From: Gambelia wislizenii
Taxonomy: Eukaryota > Chordata > Lepidosauria > Squamata > Crotaphytidae
Assembly: GCA_030847615.1 (NCBI GenBank)
Contig: JAUMIR010000002.1
Span: 322,181,386-322,245,385 of the forward strand
DNA: 64,000 nucleotides
Direction: 5' to 3'
A program made the position numbers and the translations under genes. Of the stretch, positions 1-12,700 are shown piece by piece (positions within the stretch are counted from its first letter, which is position 1; the number at the start of each line of letters is the position of its first letter). A model generated the notes under the pieces. The model was not told where the DNA came from, made no database searches, and saw only the letters and a list, made by a program, of their open reading frames with translations.

Positions 1-396
1 CTGTGAACCATGAACTCTGGGTTCTCTCTGTCTCTAGACAAACTGGAGTCATAACCCATGGCTTGTTCTTGGCTGACTGCGGGGTAGGGGGAGCAGAATG
101 AGAACAATCAAACCTGTTAGTAATGAGAATAAGCATGGTGGTTTATTCACATCCATTCATTGTCATTCATTCATGCAGCCATTACATTGCTTTTGATGTC
201 CTTCCCATTGTGAGGAAGGAGAAGAAAGAGATGTGTATCAGTTCTTCATCAAACAAAAATGATGAATTCCTTACCTAAAGCCATGCTTTAAGATCTTGGG
301 GTACAACCATTTACTGTTCTGAAAGTGGACAGAACCTGAGGGAAGACAGAGAAGATGTGATTAATAATGGTGCTTCATGTTTCACCTGTTTTGTAG

Positions 397-661
397 GAAA
401 CATCGGACTTTTTACAAGGCCTCTCACTGTGTTGAAGGGTGACAGAGGCCTCTTGATGACAGACGTTCTCCTTGCAGTCGATGGCACTGAGAAGCCAGAA
501 GAGCTCCTCTATGTGATCACCTCCCCTCCTCAGTATGGACAGATTGAGTATGTCGGCTACCCAGGAGTTGCCATTACAAGTTTCAGCCAGATGGATGTGG
601 CAGGCCAAACTGTCTGCTATGTCCACAATAGCAAGGCAGCTTCTCCCACAGATATGTTTAG
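397..661 (+). CDS. FREM1: FREM1 exon a: CSPG repeat
   Basis: Acceptor TTTTGTAG precedes 397 and donor AG|GTAAGC follows 661. It encodes a CSPG/NG2-type repeat with the typical [18 protein letters not shown] core and a YVHNS strand. The first two bases complete a codon begun in an upstream exon outside the window. It ends two bases into an Arg codon that is completed at 9616. The reading frame upstream of 397 is intronic. Confidence 0.92.
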
Positions 662-681
662 GTAAGCAGTGAAGAATCTCT

Positions 682-729
<48 letters not shown>

Positions 730-3700
730 TCATATTAATTTAGCAGTTAAATTTGTTGAGCAATGGGAGAAGTCAAATAGTCGGTGTTTACATAGCATAA
801 CACATCAACACAGGGATTGGCAAGAGATTCCCATTGGTTTTATCCTGCACAGACCCAATGTTGAGGGATCATGGGAACTGTTGTCTGGCAACATTTGGTT
901 GGCTGCTGTTATCCACCCTTGCAATGTGTGAGCTAAGGCAAGGGTGGGATGAGAAGCTGAATGATTCATGGTCATAAGAGAGTCAATAGTGAACACTCCT
1001 GGTGTAATGTAAGTTGCCCATGATGGGAATGTACAATGTTAGGCGATCTTGTGGAGAGCTTGGAAGTAATGTATTACAATATATAGCCTGGACCTATGCT
1101 ATAGATAATGTGCTATGGGGAGGTAATGAGGGGATAACAATGGTCCTTTCTAAAGTAATGCTGTGGCTGGAAATGTTATTCTGTTGAATTCTGAATTATT
1201 CTCATTAATAATTTTTCTCATTATTTCTACTCATTTCTTTTACTCATTATATGGGAGGAGTAGTTTTGGGTGATGTTTTGAGGGCATCTTTTCCAATTTT
1301 AGTTTTTTTTCTTTTACCATTTTAGATGATCTTTTAAAAAGGCAACAGTAAATAACAAAACCTCTTTTCAGAATTAAAAAAAGTAATTGTTCAAGCTCCA
1401 ATTGTGTTTTGACATTTTAGTTGCCTTCTAAAAGCACATATGAAAAAATATGATCTCGTTGAGCTCATTATTTATCCACAATCATTAAGACCAAGGCATC
1501 CTAACAGTTAGATGAGACAAGTCAGACATAATGCACAGTTCAAATACAATGTCAATATTAATCCATTAAAATATTCCTTGAATACCAAAAGCATTTCTAG
1601 GGCAATTATGTCCTCTCTTCTTAACACATACATTGTTTTCTAGCTCGATTGTTATACACCTCAGTTGAATTTGCCACCAATTCGTCACCAATAAGAGTAT
1701 GTCCAGAAAGGGCTTTTACTCTTCTGGTAAACTTTCTGGGCACTGGTCACTTACTGAGCATTGGGCAGTATGCAGAGTCCTTCAACAGACAAAACATTTG
1801 GACATCTTGAAGCAAGCAGAAATGTAGGGAAGGTTAAGGAAATTTCTTCCATTGATCTCAGGGACAACAACTATCATCCACCTTACCTCTTGTGAAAGTA
1901 TTGATGGCATGAGGGAAGGGCAAAACTATGAGACCACTTCTCACTGCTCAGACTTGTCATGGCTACCATGGGTTTTTCTTTTGCAAAAGGGAGGTGAGAT
2001 AAATATCCAGTGGAAAAGAAACAAAATATAATTTGGCTAAATAAAAAAGGCTTTTAGTTTAATTTTTGCCTAGTGTCACCCCCCCCCCAATGGTTATTGG
2101 GCGGGCTGTTGTGCCGAGCTTCTGAGAGGCAGCACCAGCACTTTATTTCACAATGGCCTTGCCATTGTGGGACTTCCAGCATGTTCTAGTGTGCTTCCCA
2201 CACACAGATCCTCTTCTGAATCCTGAGAGATTGCAAATATCATGGGTCTTAGAATGTGATTTGCCAGGCATATATGGGCCTCCCATGCTGCTGCTGCTTC
2301 TTCTTCTTCTTCTTCTTCTTCTTCTTCTTCACTTTTACAGTAATTTGATGACTCTACTAATACTGAAAAATTGGAATAAAGGTTGTTACACATATTCAGG
2401 CCACAATCATGAATTTCAGGTTCAAACACCAGTTCTTTCCCCACATTCAATTTCAAAACTGGGAAGAAATGCAAAATGAAAATGCAAAATAAATCTAACA
2501 TTGGTCATACCTTAGAGAAGACCCATGGAATGTTAACTGCTACTAATTGAAGTTCCATTTATTTTAATAAGTCTGTAAAGTCAGTCCTCAATTTTCACAG
2601 GGATTAGGGGTACAGGATTCCTGTGAAAGTGGAAAAAATTGTGAATATAGGCCCACTTTTTTTTTTAACTTAGAGAACATTTCTCTAGGCATTTGTAGGT
2701 ACTCCAGCACAATTCTATGGTCAACCTCCAACAGCCTAGAGAGAACATATTTTTTTCAGTCACATATAGGGCAGCAGAGGACACCACAGAACATACAGTA
2801 ATCTGCGAATAATCCAATCTGCATAAACTGAACCCACAAATGTGCACGAATGACTATTCTGTAGAGGAGTGATGTTCAATTTAGCCCAATATTGTCACAA
2901 ACAATGAGACATTGGAATTAAAGTTGATGTGCATGCTCATGACAACAAGTAGTGTTTTAAGGCCATACTATAACCCATTTTGAAAGGAAAGAGATAAAAG
3001 ACAAAACATTGCAACATCTTTTTGCGATGCCAGTGCCTAATGTCAGATTAAAATAGTGGAATAAAAGTTGGTGTACCTTGTCAGGACATTTGCGTGCCCA
3101 GGCCGGACGTTCTTCCCCCTCCCCTCATTCCCTTTAATAATGACAGATACATAATACACATTTGGAAAGATATATTGTAATATATGATTATATATTGGCA
3201 ATAAAGGCCACAGCTTTATTGATAACAGCTGCAAATGGTTGGCTTAACTTGCATGGGTCTGGATCCAAATATCGACCAACCCAAATGCTGATTGATGAAA
3301 CCGCTATTGGCTTGCCACCAATATGACCATTGGGGAAAGGGGAGGAGTCCTGGCCAGGCAATGCTCGCCTGATGACTCCTTGCCCTACCTAGCTCCTGAC
3401 CCCTTTCCACAAAGGGGGTCTCCGTGAACTTGAACTTGACTTTGAACTTGATGGAGACCTCTCCCATCCGATGACCTCGGATCAGGACCCATGCCAATTG
3501 CCCCTAAAGTTGTGACAGAAAAGGGTACAAACTTAATGACATGTAATAACACAATCAATAGAGGGAGGGAGGGAGGGTCTTCAGAGAGCCACGGACATCT
3601 TCAGTGCCAAGGCTAGGTTATATACCCTGCCTCAGGGCCATAAAGCAGGCAGCCATAAAGGCTGCCATAAAACATTGCAAAATGTGGTGTAAAATTCATT

Positions 3701-6700
3701 AGCCCCCCCCCCCCCCGTTTCACACTCCTTCTCGGCCCACAATGGAAGGAGAAGCCACAATAGTGGCCAGAGGGGGCCGTAGGATGCGGGCTGAAGGGGA
3801 AGGCTGGCTGGGGCTGCAAAGAAGGTGCCGGGTAAGTTTGGCAGCACAACTACCTACATCTCAAATGCAAACTCCATGTGTCTTAGACTGCACTCATTTT
3901 AAAAGTGACCAAGCATGAATGTTGTTGTTGTTGTTGTTGTTGTTAACTGCCCTCAAGTCAGCTTCAACTCATGGTGACCCCATAGATAAGACATCTCCAA
4001 GACCTCCTGTCCTCAACCACCTTACTTAGTTCCTGCAGGTTCAGGCCCTCAGGCAGTCTTTCTTGATTGAGACTATCCACCTAGTGTGCAGTCTTCCTCT
4101 CTTTCTTTCCCCCTCCACCTTTCCTAGCATTATTGACTTTTCTAGTGAGCGGTTCCTTCTCATGGTGTGTCCAAAGTACAACAGTCTCGATTTGGTCATC
4201 TTGGTTTCTAATGATAGTTTAGGCTTGATCTGTTCTTAGACCCATTTGTTTGTCTTTTTCACCATCCATGGGATCCTCAGCACTCTTCTCCAGTGCCACA
4301 TCTCAAATGAGTTGATTTTCTCCCTATCAGCTTTCTTCATTGTCCAACTTTCACATCTGTACATAATGATGGGAAATACGATGGTTTGAACGATCCTGAC
4401 TTTAGTGTTCAGTGTTATATCTTTGCATTTTATGATCTTGTCCAGTTCTTTCATAGCTGCCCTTCCTGGTCCCAGTCTTCTTCTGATTTCCTGGCTGCAA
4501 TCTCCGCTCTGGGCTATGATTGATCCAAGGAATGGGAATTCTTTCACAATTTCAATTTCCTCCTTGTCTATTTTGATTTTGTATAGATCCCCTGTGGTCA
4601 TTATTTTTGTTTTCTTAATGTTCAGGATTAAGCCTGCTTTTCTGCTTTCTTCTTTGACTTTCCTTAGTAGTTGCTCTAAGTCTTTGTTGTTTTCTGCTAC
4701 CAGCATAGTGTCATCTGCTTATCTTAGATTGTTGATGTCATTTCCTCAATCTTTACTCCCCCTTCCTCCAAATCTAAGTCTGCTCTACATACGATATATT
4801 CTGTGTACAAGTTGAACACCTTAAATACATTATTTCAGTAACTTTCAAAGAACGAGTTTGCATTATTAATTGGTAAATTGTATGATGGCCATGTGGAAAT
4901 TTATTTTTTAAATCATGTTTAAAAGTCTGTGTCTTAGTTCACACATTTAAGATGGCTCTTCCCAAATAGTAAAAAAAAAAATCTTTTTTGTTTCAAGATA
5001 TATATTTTCATTTAATATATTCTAATGATATATTTTAATATGCCTGGAACCCCTTAAGTCATTGATTAGCTGGTTAAAAAGCAGGATGGCTAATTATTAA
5101 AACAAATCTGTATCTATTGACAGTTCTGTATCAATTTGCTCTCCTCATCTGTGATTTTTCTCTTTCTAATTAATTAGTAGACGGATACCAGCCAGATTCA
5201 GAATAGACCCTATTTTCTCTTCCTTTTTAACTAGTATAGTTATATAGGTATGTTCACATGCATAAACCCAAGATATGGTTACTATTTGATGTGAATCTGT
5301 AACTGTGGTGAAACTGTTATAGCACTGCATATAGATAATCCAGAGTATTAAGCTCAGACCAGACTCATTTTGACTGAGTGTTTCAATGAAGCAGAGATAC
5401 ATGTGTCTGTTTTAATCACTGTAAATGATGTTCCTTGCTGTTAGAATTTGGCAAAGTAATTGGTTATATATTGAGATATAAATACTCTGGCAGATTATTA
5501 AAAAATAAAACACCAAGGGCTGGTGACATTTAATTAAATAGAGGTTTTAAATGATCAGATTTTTACCGTCCGTTAAGGCACTTTATTCCATCGTAAACCT
5601 CCCAGCATTGTTTGATGCTGCTGGCCTGGAAGAGGATTTGGCAGTGCTTGTTTTGGACAGATGACTTCAAGTGATTAGCAATCTGACATCAGACGCTGGC
5701 AGCAGGATGCTAAAAGAACATGCTAATGTCCTCCATTTTGACACGGTGGATCAGTTTTGTAATGAGCTGGCACTATCTCCAATTCCATTTTTATATTTTA
5801 AATGCCACGACAGATGGTAAGTTCTGCAGCCAGCTCTATTGCCATGAACTGTAGAAAACATGAAAACCTTGGTAGTGGTAAAACCAAACCATGTGATTTG
5901 CCCTTCTAACTAAGCTTGAGAATTATGCCCCCCTCAAATTTCATCAGAGTGATGAGAATGTTGGCCGCTTCCCATCCTAAGGGAAACATGGAGCAGAACT
6001 AAGCATGAAATAAACAGTGTGCTGGAGGACAGGAGCACGGTCTTTTCTTGAAACAAACTCATTGTCTGGGAGAATCTAGTAATGCACGAAATTTGCATGA
6101 TCATTATTAGTCTTCTTTTGACAGCACAAATCTATCCACACGTCCTGAACTGTTTGCTCTAGCTCTTTCACTCATTCAAGTTTAGGACTGATATCTTTGT
6201 GGTCCTTTCTAAATAATAATTTTTCAGTATTGTTATTTTTGTCCTGTTGGTCAAGACAGGCCTAACTAAATTCCTTAGACCAACAGAATTGCGAGAACTA
6301 CTAGAACCCTATTCAGGCATTCACTAGAAGTGTTAACACTGATATGTAAGTAAGGGACCAGGCTAGATTTCCACCTCCCCACCAGCACACATAATCAAGA
6401 AGGGTGACGGTTTGCAGAGGGGGGTCTCTATGGCACAGGCAGGTTCTTCATATGATATGGATCCATGAAAAATCAGGATTCCCAAATGACTGGACAAATT
6501 GCATGCATAAAGGATGCTGTCCTCAGATTGTCTCTCTCCAAATGTGGAGAGCAATAACAGAGAGGGTGGGGCTAACATGTTCCCTCCTCTTGTTTTGGTG
6601 TTAACCATTCTAGTGAAAATGATTAGGGCTAAAATTACCAGGGATAGGTGTCTTTTTCTATGGAGAATATGTCCCATTGACCTTTCAACAACATAGTCTG

Positions 6701-9700
6701 AAGGTAGGAATGGGTGAGGTTTTTGTTTAGTTGATTTTTAAACTATAAACTTCCTAAATTTTTCAATTTCCTCCCACAAATTCAATGGACATAATGTGAG
6801 ATTCTTTAAAAGAAATAGGTATAGCAAATACGATAGATTAATTTGGCAGTCATCCCCTCCCTACTCAGCTATGGCCTTGCCAGTGGAGACTAGGAAGAGG
6901 GGCCATGGGGGCATGACAAGAACAGAGCTAGCACCTCCTCTGTGCCCTTCCCTCTGCTCTCTACCAATGAGACAATAACTGTATTAGGAGGGATTAATCC
7001 TGTTCAAGATTAAAGCTGCAGGAGCCCCTTCCCATATTCAATCAGGCAGCCCTAGCCACTGACCCGGAAGCCACCTGGCACCACTGCCTGGAAGGTCTAA
7101 TGTCCAGATGCCATTAGTGGGCAACTTCAAGGAACCCGCTCTCCCTTCTTGCATTTCTTCATTTTGAAAACAGTCTTGGCCGGTGTGGTGTAGTGGTTTG
7201 AGCGTTGGACCATGACACTGGAGACCAGGGTTTGAATCCCCACTCAGCCATGGAAACCCACTGGGTGACCTAAGGCAAGTCACACTCTCTCAAGATCAGA
7301 GGAAGGCAAAAAGCAATCCCTCTCTTGCCAAGAAATCCCTGTGATGGGTTCACCTTAGGGTTGCCATGAATCAGAAAGGACTTGAAGGCACACAACAACA
7401 GCTTGGACCAGACAGTCCCTCAGATAAAATATGCCAACAATCAAGGAATGGCTCTGTGACAGACCTTCAAATATGTGGCAGTCCTGTGCAAAATAAAATA
7501 CTTTGCCTGCAATCCTCAGACTGTTGTTTGATATCTTCTGGAGCTCTTTCATTCCAGTGGAAAGTCTGGTGTAACTAAACTGATGACAGGACATCAGTTT
7601 TACCATTGGCACAAATGTTAGGTCAGTACAGACAGCTGCTGCCATGTTCCCAGAGGGGAATTGTGTCCTTCATTAAATATATTTCTTGCTTCTATAAACT
7701 ATCTGGCCTGCCTGCTCTCATCCCCATCTGCTTGATGGCATGATGCCTACATACAAGTTAGTCGTAATCATCAGAGGAACTGGAAGTTCTTGGTTTTGGG
7801 GTGACAGTAGCCCTGATATCAGCAGTTTCTTTGGCCAGGAGGTCACAGACCTCCCACTGGAGGTCATTAAACATCAAGCACACAACCCCAATGGTATCAA
7901 AATGTTTCTGACCTCAGGAGCATTAGGCCTGACCTTCAGTACTAGGGCTAAGGTGAAATGAATGCTATGAATACTTATTGTATGCATCTGAACAAAATGC
8001 CTGCAATTCAGAGTAGACTCCCCAAACCCATACACTTAGGAATTAATTCTGTTTCAGAGGAACCCAGTAGGGCTTTCCAAGACCTCTACCTTTGACCTTG
8101 AAGGCTTGCTGTCACTCAAAGCAAACTGTACTGGGTTAGATGGTCTGATTGTCTGGCTCAGTGTACAAAACCATGGTTCTTTGGGAACCCAGTTGGCTGA
8201 CACCTGTAGTTTGGAAAGTAACATTATATTTCTAGGAAAGCATATGAAACTGCACAGTAGAAGCAAAATACAGACATCAGTAAAGTTTTTATTGTTGAGA
8301 AAGAGGAACACAGCTAATATCTCTGAAAAATAAATAAAATAAATTCCTAAGGCAAATTCCTAATTAGATTGGACATGTGGAACACATTTTGCCAGTCTAG
8401 AAACAGCTTCACTAACTGCAAGTCAGTTTTCAGGCAAACTTCAAGGTACTTGGTTTAACTTAGGTGCAGGGTATGTCAAGAACCATCCATTTTCACACAA
8501 ATCTGCCTTAGTTTTAACATTTTCCCTCAAATACTCCTTTGTGGGTCTCTGTGCAGCTTATGGTGAATATGGTAGTTGTTTTAGCCCAAGATAAGGCCCA
8601 GCCTCTCATAATTGCTCCTCAGGGAAGCACCGAGGAAGCCTTTTGTAAAATTCCTTCAGATTTCTAGGGCTGCTTAGTTTGGTCAGGGATACTGTATACT
8701 TACATGGCAATACAGTAAGCCCAGCCTTTCAACAGTTCATTATCTGACTACTCGCTATTTTGACACTTGCAAATGAAAGATAAGTTCAATTAGTTCCATG
8801 AGGAATCCACTCTTTTGACAATTCTTGCCTATGGAGGCTTGCTTGGGACTGCAAAGTGAGCTGAGAGGCAGGGAAAGTCACCAAGCTTGCAGGTGGGCGG
8901 GCACAGGCAGTCCCAAGCAAGCCATCGTAATTCCCTCATGCTCCCTACACAGGTTCTGCTTTTCAACCAATTCTGGCTTCTGACACTGCTGCAGTCCCTA
9001 ACCTGTCAAATAAGCAGGGGCTTCTTGTATATAAATGCTATGAATGAATCTATGGTGCTTCCATTTGGGCAAATGAAATGAAACAGGATACTGAAAAATG
9101 GGCGTAAAGGTATGCACACATCCTTCTAACCAGCCTCACAATTTGTAGTCAATTTACAGAGTTGGTTTGATCATAAATCTTTCAAAGACTATGTCTGGAT
9201 TCACAGACTATTAGGCCTGACACACATAAGAGCCACAGGGGTCTGAGAGCATACCTATATAGAAAAGAAGAACCCTATAGAATTTGGGATTTGTAGTTTG
9301 GTGAAGTTTTTCAAATTCTCTGTGAGGACGCCCCAGTGCTGTATCTACTCTGTGGAGTGGACTAGAGCTCTCCAAAGCAGATCTCTTAAGTAGATCACCA
9401 AACCACAAATTCCAAGATCCCACAGGATAGAGCCATGGCAGTTGATCAGCCTACTCTAACTGTATAGTGTAGTCACAATCTGAGACTGGGGTCTAAAAAT
9501 ATATCTTGAAGTAACTAAGGGGCAAGCCCTTTAGTAAAGGTGTCTGTTGTATTTCATTTCAGTAGATGGTGAAACAAGAACACATGCTGAAGACTGCCTT
9601 GCCTCTTTTTGCCAGATTCATCATCAGCAATGGGCTAAGAACTAAACATGGAGAGTTTGAGATCATCTTGGAGACAGTGGACCAAGCCTTACCCACCCTG

Positions 9701-12700
9701 ACCAGGAATAAGGGGTTAAGATTATTGGAAGGTGGCATGGCATTCCTTTCTCCAGATGTTCTGCAGCTTTCGGATCCAGACACAGCACCACAAGACCTTT
9801 TCTTTCTCCTAGCTCAGCTCCCACAATATGGTCAGCTCTACAACAGGGATTCTGGACTCTGGCAGCAAAGCTTCAGCCAGCAAGATGTGGACACTCTGAA
9901 TGTTGTTTATAGACATGGAGGTGGGGATTCTCAGATTGACAAATTTACCTTTGTGGCGACAGATGGAGTGAATCAAGGCTTCATCGTAAATAGCACAGTT
10001 CAAGTAGAGCCCTTGGCATTCATCATTCAGGCAAGTTCCATACACATGTGCATGTACACACACACACACACACGTATACACACATGTACTTGTGCTACCC
10101 AAATTGTTTGGGGTCCATGGGGACCTCTAATGTCCTGATATTAATTTGGGGGATTTAATTAACTCATCTTTTGAGTGGAATACAATGTTTCCCCGAAGGT
10201 TCCCAGGACTAGACAAAGGGTGCTCTGGAAGAGTTAACTATCATTAATGGGTGCTGTATTTGGAATTGAATAGAAGCAGGCAAGGTCTTTTGTTGGAAGG
10301 GGATGAGGGAAGGAAGGACCTATTTTACAAGCATCGAAGATTCTGCTATCGTTGAGTGGCTTAGTGAATGACTTACCTCCAGGTGTTAAGTTTTGAACTG
10401 AGTATTTGGTTTGGGGGAATTTCCGAAGGCTCCTCCCTTGGTTATCCATGAATTCAGCCTTCTTATTAGGGGGTCTCTGGTTTACCTGCTAACCATGTGG
10501 ATGGTCACATTAAGCCAAATTATTAAATCTAGCCAATTATTAGATATTCCAAGATGGGGGCTATCAGGGTAGGTAACACTTGTACACTCAGCTTCCATTT
10601 GTATAGATACATATGTATTTTTTGGCTAGTACTGGCAGCCTTCGCAAGGCTGATTCAATACTTTGGCTGCAAAGGTCTAAATCTAATTGTTAGTCTCAAC
10701 AACAGTAAGCTCATTGAATCAGTAAAACTTTATAACTGTTGACTTTCCAATTTTTCATTGACTCAGTGGGTCTATTCTAATTAAAATTAATTCTGCCTTT
10801 ACAGCCAAATTCCCAGAGTCCAGCAGACCATCTCTTCTGTGGTTTTGCTTGCTTGGGTGCTGCCCCCATTCCAAGGGAAATTCTAATGTTGGTTTTGGGG
10901 TTTTACACAACAGTTTAGGGTTTTTTATTCTGTCCTTTTTGTAAACTACCTTGGCTACAAGTGGAGCTGAAGGCTGAAACATATATTCTAAAGGGGAGAG
11001 GGGAAGTAAGCATTGTGTGTCCTGAATTCTGTTAGATTTTCAGTGTTTGTATTTCTTCCTTTCTCTCCTTTTACTTTGTATCTCAACTTTCTGACCAAAA
11101 AAGGCAGCTTTAAGTAATAAAATACACAATACAGGTGCCCTCTTATTTAAAACAGATCATAAAAAGAAAATAATTTAAAAATACAAGAAAGAAAGACATT
11201 TAGCCAGAACTCAACCAGTAAGGACCACCCCCCTGACCCCAATATTGAGGATTTCTTAAACTACTTTTGTGAAAATCCAAATGTGTATTTGTGGTATGGA
11301 AATATCTTAATAAATCTGAGGAGCATTTTCTCACCACTAGTTGCCAACATATTAGATGTGATCATCTGCTGGGAACAGTCTTGCACAGATAGACCTCAAG
11401 GTATTCTGGAATCCTGATAGGATAGGCTTCTAAAATGTGTGGAAAGTGATGGTACAGTATATGTTTTTCCCCCCAGCCTTTGGACAGTAATATCAGTATT
11501 TAACTTTTGTTTCAGGTGGATAGTCCAGCAAAACCAGCACCAAAAATTGTGCACCTTCGTTTTGCTTCAGATGTGGAACTTCTGAAAAATGGCAACTATG
11601 GTATTTTCATTACTGCCCGGTTACTGAAAGCCACAGATTGTGATACAGATGATGGCCAAATCGTTTTTAAGATTTTACGAGGACCTCAGTATGGTTACTT
11701 GCAAAATATAACAACAGGTATTCTGTCATACCAACTTTCAAGGTAGCTTGTATTGGATAGCAATTACAATTTAATTTGTATCTTTAACTAAGAATTAGAA
11801 TCTGTACTCTTAAGTAAGCAAAGCAGGAACAATTTCCTTAGAAGAAATTGTCAGGAGATGGGGGTGCTGGTCAAGAAAATAGAATGAAATATAGCTTAAA
11901 CTCTGCAGGAAAATGTAGAACCTGAGTCTGCATCAGAGAGTACAGTAATTCTTTTAATGGCTGGATTAAGCCTTTTCTATTGCATAAGGTCAAAGTAGGC
12001 CTCTTACATTATTACAATTGATCACCAAATGGCCCAAACCACTACTTAACTCATATAAGTGCAAGCATCTTCAAACTGATTTTTAAAAAAAGCTCATAGT
12101 AGCATGGTAGCAGAATTGAAACTGTGATGGTATACCACCTGGTGGAGAGAGGGGTAGGGAGGAAGTGCTATGGAATTGTGGAATGCTTCTGAACAGTGGC
12201 ACTGCCAGGTTCGAGGGAGGAACAGGCAAAGATGCTTTTTGGAAGTGGGTTATGCCCAACCACTCTCCCTCTTGCCCTGCCTGCATTGCTATTCTAAAGG
12301 AGAGGAGATGGAGCTGATACAGAGCCTGGCATTTCTTTTTTTTCTTTTTTTCTTTTTATTCTTTATTTAAGATTCAGCATTCTCAAAACTCTTCAAAATA
12401 CAACATTTTCAAAAGACATCTTATATGCTTAATATACATCTCATAAAATCAAAGCTTTACCTTATCATCTTACATTTCTACCAACATTTTAATATACCAT
12501 ATTTACTTATCCATATCTTACATACATTTTGTGTCCAAGATGCTTAAACATGACTTCCATCATATGTCATCTTGACAGCAGAAGACTTGTGATTATACAT
12601 GAATACTTTAAATGACTTCTGCTCATTTACGTTTTGGCTTTTCTCTTATTATTTACTTTTAATACTAGTTTGCTTTCCTATTTGTAAATACCATTCCCAA

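Noticed and set aside
2153..2501. Poly-Leu and poly-Glu/Ala frames on the two strands
   Set aside because: Both come from translating the (CTG)n(CTT)n microsatellite.
4405..4815. 136-aa plus-strand open frame
   Set aside because: It is the antisense of the BovB-like RT region.
7178..7260. tRNA-like sequence with A and B boxes
   Set aside because: It is the head of a SINE with a MIR-core body and LINE tail, repeated many times here, and not a tRNA gene.
9566..9615. Start of the FREM1 exon at the ATG 9566 or at the acceptors CAG 9562 / TAG 9565
   Set aside because: Neither acceptor keeps frame with 661. The acceptor at 9615 does, and the residues encoded before it do not fit a CSPG repeat.
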